Below, one piece after another: positions 23,377-30,285 of a DNA stretch of 62,712 bases. Source of the DNA: a virus. The notes under the pieces were generated by a model that saw nothing but the letters and a program-made list of their open reading frames with translations, was not told the DNA's origin and made no database searches. Both the position numbers and the translations under genes were made by a program. Position 1 is the first letter of the stretch; every line of letters begins with the position of its first letter. Location of the stretch: positions 1-62,712 of the IMG/VR virus record IMGVR_UViG_3300032236_000245, one strand, 5' to 3'.

Positions 23377-23871
23377 ATGAACATTCTTTCGCAGATTCAG
23401 GTCGGTAAGGTTATTAAATCCATCAAACTCCGCGCGGCTAACGTGGAGCGTGACATTCACATTGTTGGCGTCTCCACGCTCGTGCATATGCGTGACCATG
23501 GCGACTACACGGGCGCGGTCGCTCTGCTGAATGCGTTGCCTAAGGGACAGCGCGTGAAGGCGTTGGCTGCATGGTATAAGCACAATTCGTCCAACAAGTT
23601 TCACGCGCGGATTGATAAGGACACGGGCGAATGGGTCGGCAAACTCGAAAAGGGTCGCGCTGATTCTGATTTTCTTATCGTACAGGCAGAGGCTAAATCA
23701 TTCGCGGAATTGACCGTGGAGCGCGAGCCTGTCCAGATCACCGAGGACACGCTCGCGAAGTATCTGGAGCGCATCGCGTCCAACGATGAGATGCTGGACA
23801 ACGGCAAGCCTAAGGTGACTGAAACTGCTAAGGCTCGCGCTCGCGCGATGCTCGCGGTCATCGCTGCCTAA
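23377..23871 (+). CDS. Early protein of unknown function
   Basis: 164 aa from ATG 23377 (MNILSQIQVGKVIKSIKLRA), chosen because an AGGAA site lies 6-7 nt upstream. Further motifs: VHMRDHGDYTGAVALLNALP, KGQRVKALAAWYKHNSSNKF, and a C-terminal helix ETAKARARAMLAVIAA. The KSIKxRxxxxxxxIHxxxxSxLxHxxxHGDYTxAxxLxxALPKGxRxxALxxW pattern is shared with early proteins of many phages that have no assigned role. It is followed by a strong terminator and stands alone as a transcription unit next to the candidate origin. Confidence 0.8.
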   Translation: MNILSQIQVGKVIKSIKLRAANVERDIHIVGVSTLVHMRDHGDYTGAVALLNALPKGQRVKALAAWYKHNSSNKFHARIDKDTGEWVGKLEKGRADSDFLIVQAEAKSFAELTVEREPVQITEDTLAKYLERIASNDEMLDNGKPKVTETAKARARAMLAVIAA

Positions 23872-23940
23872 CCGAAAGCCGAAACCTAGGGGATGGCAAC
23901 ATCCCCGATGGTCGCGACGTTATGCGTCGCCTGACGAGGC

Positions 23941-23949
23941 TGTGGATAA
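23941..23949 (-). promoter_or_regulatory. DnaA-box match
   Basis: TGTGGATAA is the exact complement of TTATCCACA, the strong DnaA box. It is intergenic and about 100 bp before the TGTGTCA cluster. Two more exact matches (1149-1157 and 52229-52237) lie in structural genes, so the word alone is weak evidence; the position is what makes it interesting. Confidence 0.4.
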
Positions 23950-23950
23950 G

Positions 23951-23983
23951 TGCTAACGTGCTCGCACGTTAGCATTTTTTTTT
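23951..23983 (+). terminator. Strong intrinsic terminator
   Basis: TGCTAACGTGC (23951-23961) pairs perfectly with GCACGTTAGCA (23964-23974) and is followed by nine T (23975-23983). It ends the transcript of the 164-aa gene and insulates the repeat region beyond it. Confidence 0.9.
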
Positions 23984-24045
23984 GGCTCTCGCAAGCGCGG
24001 CTGAACGAAACCAGTGACGTCGCGCGGCGCACAATGGCGCAGTTT

Positions 24046-24423
24046 TGTGTCAATTTTTTGGATTCTGTGTCAGTTTTTGGGTTTTGTGTCAGGCCGTTTT
24101 TGCGGATTGACACAGCGCAAGTGCATGATTGCAAAGGAGAAACGTCGATTTTGTGTCACTGTGTCAGTTTTTTCTGTGTCACGTTTCCAGATTTTGGTGT
24201 TTTTGGTCGAGTCCGTTAGTTCTGCAAATGCTATCGGATACAACCCTATAAAACGCAGAAACAGGAATCATTCAAAAATTACTGACACAACTGACACATT
24301 GACACAACTATACTAATAATTTTTTTTTTTTTTTTTTAATCAATAACTTAGGAGCGAAAAAATTCTGTGTCAGTGATTTTTAACGCACTGCAAAACTGAC
24401 ACAGAATTTCAAAAACTGACACA
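24046..24423. repeat. Iteron-like cluster of TGTGTCA with 18-T tract: candidate replication origin or control region
   Basis: TGTGTCA occurs at 24046, 24066, 24085, 24152, 24160, 24175 and 24366; its complement TGACACA at 24108, 24283, 24292, 24300, 24397 and 24417. That is 13 copies in 378 bp, against about 0.05 expected by chance on both strands. Several copies extend to ATTCTGTGTCAGT. An uninterrupted run of 18 T (24320-24337) sits between the groups. No gene is convincing between 23984 and 24460. Spaced repeats next to an AT-rich tract are the usual architecture of iteron origins; multiple operators for a repressor would look similar. Confidence 0.8.
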
Positions 24424-24460
24424 GAATCTATCCCAGTCAGAATGCCTATAGGAGGGCAGC

Positions 24461-24643
24461 ATGAATACGTCGAACAAAGATCAGATGATCGAAGATTTGT
24501 TGTGCGAATTGGAAACGATGATTGCGTGGACGAGCAACATCCAAAAACTTACCTGTCCCAAGCAACTCGCCGAGTTCAACGCCGCGCGTGACACGGCTCA
24601 CGACACGTGGCGTCGCATCGTTCACATCGTGGATGAGGTGTGA
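24461..24643 (+). CDS. Small early protein
   Basis: 60 aa: MNTSNKDQMIEDLLCELETM, IAWTSNIQKLTCPKQLAEFN, AARDTAHDTWRRIVHIVDEV. Helical and acidic at the start. Good AGGAGG site 5 nt before the ATG. First gene after the repeat region, with the next ATG right behind its TGA. Function unknown. Confidence 0.7.
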   Translation: MNTSNKDQMIEDLLCELETMIAWTSNIQKLTCPKQLAEFNAARDTAHDTWRRIVHIVDEV

Positions 24644-24644
24644 C

Positions 24645-24869
24645 ATGAACACATATCGCGTTGACCGAGCGCCAGAAGGTCCGACACCTTGTGGCATGGT
24701 TTCTATTTTGTATTTAGGTGACGACATCGAAGAGGCCCTGACCGTATACAACTACGTATCAGGTGGCCGTAGCCCATGGGGATCAGAGCGTCCCGACTAC
24801 GGTGTGATGCTGTCTGCGTGGAATCCCAACTTAGGAAATTACATTCCTAAGCGTTTCAAAACCAAGTGA
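24645..24869 (+). CDS. Small early protein
   Basis: 74 aa from ATG 24645 (MNTYRVDRAPEGPTPCGMVS, ILYLGDDIEEALTVYNYVSG, GRSPWGSERPDYGVMLSAWN). A longer frame extends upstream inside the previous gene but the ATG one base after that gene's stop is the natural start. It looks like a compact alpha/beta protein. No known family recognised. Confidence 0.7.
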   Translation: MNTYRVDRAPEGPTPCGMVSILYLGDDIEEALTVYNYVSGGRSPWGSERPDYGVMLSAWNPNLGNYIPKRFKTK

Positions 24870-24885
24870 TAGATAGGAGAAGACT

Positions 24886-25077
24886 ATGCGTAAGAAGACA
24901 ACTGGACCGAGTTTCTATGCCCTCACGAACACCTGCGGAATCCTGATGGTTGTGATGTTGGGCCTTCTGTTCCTAGAGACGTCAGCAATCAACCCGCATC
25001 CGCTGCCCTACATCATGGGTGTCTTTGGATTCGGTGGACTGTTCGTTCTGTTCGCTAGCCACATCGACAAGGAGTGA
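24886..25077 (+). CDS. Small two-pass membrane protein
   Basis: 63 aa. Two hydrophobic segments, residues ~17-33 (CGILMVVMLGLLFLETS) and ~42-58 (YIMGVFGFGGLFVLFAS), with a short polar link and charged ends (MRKKT..., SHIDKE), predict a helical hairpin in the inner membrane. TAGGAG ribosome site. It is in the early block, away from the lysis cassette, so an exclusion or envelope-modifying role is possible but unproven. Confidence 0.7.
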   Translation: MRKKTTGPSFYALTNTCGILMVVMLGLLFLETSAINPHPLPYIMGVFGFGGLFVLFASHIDKE

Positions 25078-25080
25078 GAG

Positions 25081-25329
25081 ATGGATGACATGGACGACCG
25101 GATCTATTACACCGAAATAAAGACAGGCAAGAGCAACGCCAACCCACACACAGTCAGCCACGACTGGGACAACGGCTACGACTGCGGCTACACGTACGGC
25201 TATCGCATAGGCGTTGAAGAGTGCGTGACCATGATGCGTGAGAAGGATGACCGCATCATTGACCTGATCAAGCAACTGAATGAAATGACGCTGAAGTTCC
25301 TCAAGGCTAAATCAAACGTAGGAGAGTGA
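25081..25329 (+). CDS. Small early protein
   Basis: 82 aa, acidic: MDDMDDRIYYTEIKTGKSNA, then a Tyr/Gly-rich centre SHDWDNGYDCGYTYGYRIGV and a C-terminal helix DRIIDLIKQLNEMTLKFLKA. The W-D-xGYxxGYxxG style middle and the helix recur in small phage proteins of unknown function. Four nt separate it from the upstream membrane protein gene. Confidence 0.7.
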   Translation: MDDMDDRIYYTEIKTGKSNANPHTVSHDWDNGYDCGYTYGYRIGVEECVTMMREKDDRIIDLIKQLNEMTLKFLKAKSNVGE

Positions 25330-25376
25330 TATGAGCAACGAAAAGTATAACGGATGGACGAACGAGGAGGTGTGAG

Positions 25377-25472
25377 ATGGTAATCCTTGGATATGTCTGC
25401 ACGATCATTATCAATTCGATCTTTGGCTACATCATGTTGCGGCTGCTGATCGACATCATCAAGGAGTGGTAA
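25377..25472 (+). CDS. 31-aa membrane peptide
   Basis: ATG 25377 follows GAGGAGG and reads MVILGYVCTIIINSIFGYIM, LRLLIDIIKEW, then TAA. Nearly the whole peptide is one hydrophobic helix. A 14-codon frame (25331-25375) sits just before it. The next gene starts 2 nt later. Real translation is supported by the ribosome site and packing of starts and stops. Confidence 0.5.
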   Translation: MVILGYVCTIIINSIFGYIMLRLLIDIIKEW

Positions 25473-25474
25473 TC

Positions 25475-25606
25475 ATGAGCATGAGCGAAATATTCATTGC
25501 ATTGGCCGACCTGATCATCATCGGAGCCATGCTGTTCGTCGTGGGCGTGGCGGTGATGGTGGCGTATGGATCGGTTATGAATGTTCTTATGAAGTGGAGG
25601 GCGTGA
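25475..25606 (+). CDS. 43-aa single-pass membrane protein
   Basis: MSMSEIFIALADLIIIGAML, FVVGVAVMVAYGSVMNVLMK, WRA. One long hydrophobic stretch from residue 6 to 36, with a basic end. AAGGAG lies upstream inside the preceding gene. It forms with 25377-25472 a pair of membrane peptides in the early block. Function unknown. Confidence 0.55.
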   Translation: MSMSEIFIALADLIIIGAMLFVVGVAVMVAYGSVMNVLMKWRA

Positions 25607-25607
25607 C

Positions 25608-25784
25608 ATGAGTAACTCAACCCGCAAAGCAACCAATCGGATTCTGGAGATGGTCGAGGAGGGCATGTTGGATCGCGACTACCTGATCATGGCCTGTCTC
25701 AAGTACATGAGCGAGGACGACGTGGCCGACATGGCTCACCACAACGAGATTGAATTGTTTCCAGAAGAGGAGGACGAAGCGTGA
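25608..25784 (+). CDS. 58-aa acidic helical protein
   Basis: ATG 25608 to TGA 25784: MSNSTRKATNRILEMVEEGM, LDRDYLIMACLKYMSEDDVA, DMAHHNEIELFPEEEDEA. The sequence LDxDxLIMACLKYMSEDDVADMAxxNE is a small phage family pattern (CLKYMSEDDVxxM) found in early blocks of diverse phages, of unknown function. AGTGGAGGGCGTGAC provides the ribosome site. Confidence 0.7.
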   Translation: MSNSTRKATNRILEMVEEGMLDRDYLIMACLKYMSEDDVADMAHHNEIELFPEEEDEA

Positions 25785-25841
25785 CAGATGTAGCGTGGTG
25801 GATGCCGAGTTCCTATTAGCGTTTATTGAGGAGGGCGTGTA

Positions 25842-26093
25842 ATGCAGAGTGAAGTGTTGGAAGTGATTATCAAGGGCTTGGTCGAGGACGATATCAACCG
25901 TCTCAGAAAGGCTATACGTGGTACGCATGATCATCCGTATGGCAACGACGAAGAGTTGAATTGGCTGAGGCAAATCCTTGAAGAAGGTCATGTCGGCTAC
26001 GACGAGATGGATGCATCCGATCTCATCGACGAGTTCCAAGCGCGTGGCTTGGAGTTGGTGGCGCGTGAACGGAGGAACGTGATCAATGACTGA
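25842..26093 (+). CDS. Small acidic early protein
   Basis: 83 aa, helical: MQSEVLEVIIKGLVEDDINR, LRKAIRGTHDHPYGNDEELN, WLRQILEEGHVGYDEMDASD, and a C-terminal basic helix ARGLELVARERRNVIND. GGAGGGCG precedes the ATG. It overlaps the next gene by 8 nt. The family is not recognised. Confidence 0.65.
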   Translation: MQSEVLEVIIKGLVEDDINRLRKAIRGTHDHPYGNDEELNWLRQILEEGHVGYDEMDASDLIDEFQARGLELVARERRNVIND

Positions 26094-26358
26094 CATGGAT
26101 AACCTAGAGGGTTCTCAGGATAGATTGATCTTTCATGAAGCGACGTTAGACGGGAAGCGAGTGGCCTATCACTCGCTGACCGAGTTCCTGATTCAGATAG
26201 GCAAGGGTAAGAGTGCGTACGTAACGCGGTACAGGATTACTGGATCGCTTGCCGAAGCATTGTTCTATTACAAGGGTATCAACATCGGGCGGGGCTACAA
26301 GAAACGCTTGTACGTGCCGTCATTCAACAAGCCCGTGCTAGCACGGCAATTTTCTTAG
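26086..26358 (+). CDS. Small early protein
   Basis: 90 aa: MTDMDNLEGSQDRLIFHEAT, LDGKRVAYHSLTEFLIQIGK, GKSAYVTRYRITGSLAEALF and a basic tail with YYKGINIGRGYKKRLYVPSF. Mixed alpha/beta, net basic at the end. ATG lies inside the end of the previous gene. No domain recognised. Confidence 0.65.
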   Translation: MTDMDNLEGSQDRLIFHEATLDGKRVAYHSLTEFLIQIGKGKSAYVTRYRITGSLAEALFYYKGINIGRGYKKRLYVPSFNKPVLARQFS

Positions 26359-26367
26359 GAGGATGAG

Positions 26368-26856
26368 ATGAACATTGATCAGATGATTGCAGACGCAGTT
26401 AACCGCAAGGTGCAGGAGATCGTTGAGCGCAAGATCAACGAGGCTGTCGAGAAGGCATTGCAGATGTCCGAGCAACCGGGACAGAAGCCCATGCCGACGC
26501 CAACGGTCACTGGTTTCGCGCTACCCACGCAGCCCACGCAGATCGAACTGCCGCTGCCTAAGACTGACAAGCCCAAGAAGCATCGGTCTGGATGGTACGT
26601 GCAAGCGGGTGCATCGTCTTACCTGAGCCTGACCAACAAGCGCCTGACCGCGAAGGCCGGTACACACATAGCGCAAGTCTATGGGATCTGTGCTGAAGCG
26701 TTAGCCGCAGGGCCAGCCACACGTCGCGACGTGACACGGTTAGCCGAGGAGGCATACCCCGACTTCAGCCAAAGCACGATCTCCAGTTCGATCACGAAGT
26801 TCGTGCAAGACGGTTTGCTTGCTGTCGTCGCGGCTCCCAAGGGTCGTGGGTTCTAA
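26368..26856 (+). CDS. Winged-helix-like regulatory protein
   Basis: 162 aa. Residues 1-33 form an amphipathic coiled coil (IADAVNRKVQEIVERKINEA), suggesting oligomers. A Pro-rich linker and a basic patch (KPKKHRSGW) follow. Residues ~108-158 look like a winged helix: AAGPATRRDVTRLAEEAYPD, FSQSTISSSITKFVQDGLLA, then VVAAPKGRGF as the wing. It is the last gene before the operator-containing promoter at 26875, so it may bind there or at the TGTGTCA repeats. DNA binding is inferred from fold pattern. Confidence 0.65.
   Translation: MNIDQMIADAVNRKVQEIVERKINEAVEKALQMSEQPGQKPMPTPTVTGFALPTQPTQIELPLPKTDKPKKHRSGWYVQAGASSYLSLTNKRLTAKAGTHIAQVYGICAEALAAGPATRRDVTRLAEEAYPDFSQSTISSSITKFVQDGLLAVVAAPKGRGF
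26720..26733. repeat. 14-bp perfect palindrome in coding sequence
   Basis: CACGTCGCGACGTG lies within codons of the winged-helix-like protein. It may be a chance result of Arg/Val codons or an internal operator. Confidence 0.35.
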
Positions 26857-26874
26857 TCATATGGGATGGGGGGC

Positions 26875-26921
26875 TTGACAGCCCTCCCGACATATAGTAT
26901 AGTTATACTTTACTTAGTAAA
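26875..26921 (+). promoter_or_regulatory. Strong sigma70-type promoter with two operator-like inverted repeats
   Basis: TTGACA (26875-26880), a 17-bp spacer and TATAGT (26898-26903) are near-consensus. AGTATA-GT-TATACT (26896-26909) overlaps the -10 and TTTACT-T-AGTAAA (26909-26921) covers the expected start point. The -35 sits in the loop of a further GC-rich inverted repeat (GGGGGGC / GCCCTCC, 26868-26874 and 26881-26887) just after the upstream stop. This arrangement indicates repressor control of the five-gene operon beginning at 26935. Confidence 0.85.
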
Positions 26922-26934
26922 TAGGAGACAGGAG

Positions 26935-27849
26935 ATGGAAATGCAGAACATATCAATGCCGGAACACATCACGTCACTCGCAACGAGTGCGGTTCTGGTG
27001 AGTGTGGAGATCTCGCAGTGGACCGGCAGCGTGTCCGACGAGAAGGTGCGTGACGAGGTGGTCGCAGCCAAGGGTGCGAAGCGTACCGCGCTGTCCACGA
27101 GCAAGCACGTCATGGCCGACTGTGACGAGCATAAGATGTTGAAAGCATTTAGGACGTCGATCAGCAATGGGCTGACGCGGTTCTGCTACCCGTGGGCCGG
27201 TAGCCTGTGGGTGTTGCCTATGGCACGGCACAAGGAGTTCATGGCGTGGTACGAGGATCGTGTGAAGAAGCACGACGAGTTGTTGGCTGACCTCAAGCGT
27301 GTGTATCCCGAGTACGTCCGCAACCAAGCGTTCCAGTCCACCGGCCTGATGTTCAACATCAACGACTATCCGACGGTCGAGGAGTTGGACGAGCGGTACA
27401 CCATCAATCTGGTGCAGTTGCCCGTGCCGATGAACGACTGGCGCGTGACGGTCTCGCAAGACCTCGCTGATGACTTGCACATCCACTACACCCGCGAGGC
27501 TACCCGGATGGCGCGTCAGATCGCAGAGGAGCAGAGCAAGGAGTTCGTGACCATTGTGAAACGCCTACACGATGGCGTGGGCTATACGCAGAAGACCGAG
27601 GACGATGGCACGGTCACGGTCAAGCGCAACAAGGTGGTCGAGTCTACGTTCCAGAAGTGCATCGACCTGATCAAGACCTACGAGCAGTTCAACCCGACTA
27701 ACAGTGCGGAACTGGAAGCCGCGCGTGCGGGCTTGAGCGAAGCACTCCATGGTTATTCTTTGACTGACCTACGTGAGAGTGACAGCGCCCGAGCCAAGGT
27801 CAGTGCTGACGTGGGTGCTGTGTTGGCTAAGTTCGGTAAGCGTGTTTAA
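26935..27849 (+). CDS. DUF3150-like protein, partner of MoxR/VWA genes
   Basis: 304 aa from ATG 26935, 7 nt after AGGAG; ATG 26941 is possible too. N-terminal VLVSVEISQWTGSVSDEKVR with DEVVAAKGAK, then ADCDEHKMLKAFRTSISNGL, WVLPMARHKEFMAWYEDRVK and a long helical C-terminal half (VESTFQKCIDLIKTYEQFNP). The pattern V..L.I..WtGr..D....d.....gA.......s...l.D......L........ and adjacency to MoxR and VWA genes match the DUF3150 type, often found with such pairs in phages and integrative elements. No catalytic motif; it may be an adaptor or substrate of the ATPase. First gene of the operon. Confidence 0.65.
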   Translation: MEMQNISMPEHITSLATSAVLVSVEISQWTGSVSDEKVRDEVVAAKGAKRTALSTSKHVMADCDEHKMLKAFRTSISNGLTRFCYPWAGSLWVLPMARHKEFMAWYEDRVKKHDELLADLKRVYPEYVRNQAFQSTGLMFNINDYPTVEELDERYTINLVQLPVPMNDWRVTVSQDLADDLHIHYTREATRMARQIAEEQSKEFVTIVKRLHDGVGYTQKTEDDGTVTVKRNKVVESTFQKCIDLIKTYEQFNPTNSAELEAARAGLSEALHGYSLTDLRESDSARAKVSADVGAVLAKFGKRV

Positions 27850-27905
27850 TCCTGACGCCGTTAGGATTGTTGAGTGTGTAAACCCTACTGCATAGGAGCA
27901 GTGTA

Positions 27906-29006
27906 ATGAGCAACGTGAAGTTCCAACGTTTCGTGAAGATCGACGATGTGGCTAACCTGATCGCGGAGATCGGGCAGCACGTGACTGTGGTGGTGCGTGG
28001 CGAGCCGGGGACGGGCAAGAGTTCCATCCTCAAGTTGCTACAGCACCTGTTCGGGAATGCGTATCACTACGTGTACATCGACGTGCCAAACGTGGGCGAC
28101 GGTGACATGGTGATGCGTGTCCCTGACCGTGAGACCAAGAACATCGAAGAGTACATCTCTTCACAGTTCAAGTTGGCTGATGGCAAGCCGCTCGTCATCA
28201 TGCTCGACGAGTATCTCAAGGCGTCTAAGTTGCTTAAGCCATTGTTCACTCGCCTGATCCTTGAGCGCATGTTGGGTGACACTCCGCTGCCTGACGGTAG
28301 CATCGTGTTCGCGACGAGCAATCTGGCGTCGGACGGTGTGGGCGATACGACTCAGGCTCACGAGGGCAACCGTGTGTGCTACGTCGAGATGGCGAAGCCA
28401 ACGCACAAGGAGTGGCTGAAGTGGGCGATCAATGCCGGTATCAGCGGCACGACCCGGACCATGGTCGATCTCAAGCCATCCTTGTTCGAGTCCTATCGGA
28501 CGCTGACCGCTGAGAAGTTGAACGAGAATCCGTTCATCTTCAATCCGACCAAGCCCGAGCAGTCCGTGACGTTCTGTTCCCCACGTTCATTGCAGAAGGC
28601 AGACTTCATCGTCAAGGCGAGTCACAAGTTGCCGCCTGACGTGGTCGCCGCTGCGCTTGAGGGTGTGGTGGGTAAGCCGACCGCTGACATGTTCCATACC
28701 TTCATGATGATCGGCAAGGACCTGATGCGTACCGCTGACATCATCGCTAACCCGGATGCTGCGACGATCCCGACGAGTCCCGCTGCGACGATCATGCTCA
28801 TGCAGAATGCGGTGGACGAGTTGGAGACGCAGGACGATATCTTGAAGTGGCTCAAGTTCGTGGATCGTATTCACAACCGTGAGTACGAGAGCGTGTTCAT
28901 GTCTCTCATCTGCGAGTCCAAGCGTATGAGCGGCAAGGCGTTCCAGAACAAGCGCATCATGGAGTGGTACGAGAAGAACCACAAGGTTACCCCGGATAGT
29001 TACTAA
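27906..29006 (+). CDS. MoxR/CobS-like AAA+ ATPase
   Basis: 366 aa. Walker A GEPGTGKS at residues 32-39, Walker B LVIMLDE at 96-102, and sensor I region SIVFATSN near 132. The DGDMVMRVPDRETKNIEEYI stretch (65-84) replaces the usual MoxR pore region. The C-terminal third is a helical lid with ALEGVVGKPTADMFHTFMM near 260. MoxR ATPases work with VWA partners to remodel or insert metal into proteins (CobS/CobT, RavA/ViaA). Here the partner is encoded 22 nt downstream. Site TAGGAG before the ATG. Confidence 0.85.
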   Translation: MSNVKFQRFVKIDDVANLIAEIGQHVTVVVRGEPGTGKSSILKLLQHLFGNAYHYVYIDVPNVGDGDMVMRVPDRETKNIEEYISSQFKLADGKPLVIMLDEYLKASKLLKPLFTRLILERMLGDTPLPDGSIVFATSNLASDGVGDTTQAHEGNRVCYVEMAKPTHKEWLKWAINAGISGTTRTMVDLKPSLFESYRTLTAEKLNENPFIFNPTKPEQSVTFCSPRSLQKADFIVKASHKLPPDVVAAALEGVVGKPTADMFHTFMMIGKDLMRTADIIANPDAATIPTSPAATIMLMQNAVDELETQDDILKWLKFVDRIHNREYESVFMSLICESKRMSGKAFQNKRIMEWYEKNHKVTPDSY

Positions 29007-29028
29007 TCAATGCATATAGGAGAGCATC

Positions 29029-30273
29029 ATGTTTAAGTTATCTGCCGAAGACAAACTGCGTAAGTCCCGCAATACGATCTACACCAATCGTGGCGGGTGC
29101 ATCATGGCTCCCGTTCTGTCCATGGGTGAGTCATCCATCGTGGATGATATTCCTACGGCATGCACGAATGGCCGTGACAAACAATACGGTCGCAAGTTCA
29201 TGGAGTCCCTTGACGATATCCGCGAGGTCATCGGTGTGGACATGCACGAGGGGGCGCACATCTTACTGCGTCACATGCAGCGTCACCCTGACCTGATCGA
29301 AGAAGACTTTGATCTGTTCAACGCTGCGGCTGACTACGCTGACAACGACTTCCTGTATCAGATCCCCGGCTATGGCGTATGGTTCATATTGCCCAAGGGT
29401 CATTTGTACGACAAGAAGTTCCACGGTTGGTCGGTGCGTGAGATCTATAACTTCCTCAAGAAGGGTCAGGACAAGGACAACCCTGAGAACGATCCGCAGG
29501 ACGGTGACGAGCCGACCGACTGCACCATGCCTGACGGCAGCAAGGGTCGCGAGGTCAACGGCAAGAAGTACAAGACCGAGACGCTTGATCAGCACGACGC
29601 CAAGGGCTATCAGGACATGACGCCTGAGGAGCAGGGCAAGTTGGAGGAGCAGATCGTACAGGCGATCAACGAGGCATCCATCCTGTGTGGAGCGCAGGAC
29701 ATGAGTGCGCCACGTCAACTCAACCAAGCGCAGAACACCGAGGCCGATTGGCGTCAGGTCACGCAGGAGTTCTTCCAGAATGCAATGCGTGGGAAAGACG
29801 ATGCTACGCTGACGCGGTTCAATCGTAAGCGTCTTGTGGATGACTTGTATATGGCATCGCCGTACACCGAGCGCATGGGTCGCGTCATCATCGCTAACGA
29901 TACGTCAGGCTCCATACAAGACGAGGCACTGGTATCGTTCATGTCCCACATGGCGCGTGTCGGTGAGCAGTGTGCGCCTGACGCAATCGACGTGCTGTGG
30001 TGGGGGACGCGGGTCGTAGGCCATCAAACGCTTGAGGGTTCCTATAGCAATCTTCCATCCGTACTCAAGCCGGTGGGCGGTGGCGGCACTCACGTGTCAT
30101 CGGTTGCCGAATACATCAAAGACAACAAGATGGACGCCGACTGCGTGATCGTGCTGACCGATGGTTACGTCGAGTATAACGTGACGTGGCCGATCAGCAT
30201 CCCAACGCTGTGGCTTGTGACTGAGAATGATTCGTTCGTCCCGCCTGTGGGACAAGTTGTTAACTTCCGCTGA
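29029..30273 (+). CDS. Metallopeptidase-like plus VWA protein, CobT-like
   Basis: 414 aa. The N-terminal domain has H73-E-G-A-H77 in VDMHEGAHILLRHMQRHPDL, followed by DLFNAAADYADNDFL, the zincin-like layout of DUF2201-type proteins. An acidic linker lies at ~140-165 (DKDNPENDPQDGDEPTD). The C-terminal VWA domain has the MIDAS motif D291-T-S-G-S (IIANDTSGSIQDEALV) and D378 in CVIVLTDGYVEY. MoxR-linked VWA proteins bind Mg2+ through MIDAS and recruit substrates to the ring ATPase. Whether the HEGAH site cleaves protein is unknown; a structural-only role is possible. Confidence 0.8.
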   Translation: MFKLSAEDKLRKSRNTIYTNRGGCIMAPVLSMGESSIVDDIPTACTNGRDKQYGRKFMESLDDIREVIGVDMHEGAHILLRHMQRHPDLIEEDFDLFNAAADYADNDFLYQIPGYGVWFILPKGHLYDKKFHGWSVREIYNFLKKGQDKDNPENDPQDGDEPTDCTMPDGSKGREVNGKKYKTETLDQHDAKGYQDMTPEEQGKLEEQIVQAINEASILCGAQDMSAPRQLNQAQNTEADWRQVTQEFFQNAMRGKDDATLTRFNRKRLVDDLYMASPYTERMGRVIIANDTSGSIQDEALVSFMSHMARVGEQCAPDAIDVLWWGTRVVGHQTLEGSYSNLPSVLKPVGGGGTHVSSVAEYIKDNKMDADCVIVLTDGYVEYNVTWPISIPTLWLVTENDSFVPPVGQVVNFR

Positions 30274-30285
30274 TAGGAGAGCAAG

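Noticed and set aside
23323-23871. Longer start (GTG, MFHVEHS...) for the 164-aa gene
   Set aside because: The extension is a translation of the parS-like palindrome; there is no ribosome site before it, while ATG 23377 has one.
23950-24316. Open frames of 82-100 codons within the TGTGTCA region
   Set aside because: They are made of translated repeats and T runs, have no ribosome site, and overlap a terminator and each other on both strands.
25331-25375. 14-codon frame MSNEKYNGWTNEEV
   Set aside because: Too short to support as a gene, although a ribosome site-like GGAGAGTG precedes it.
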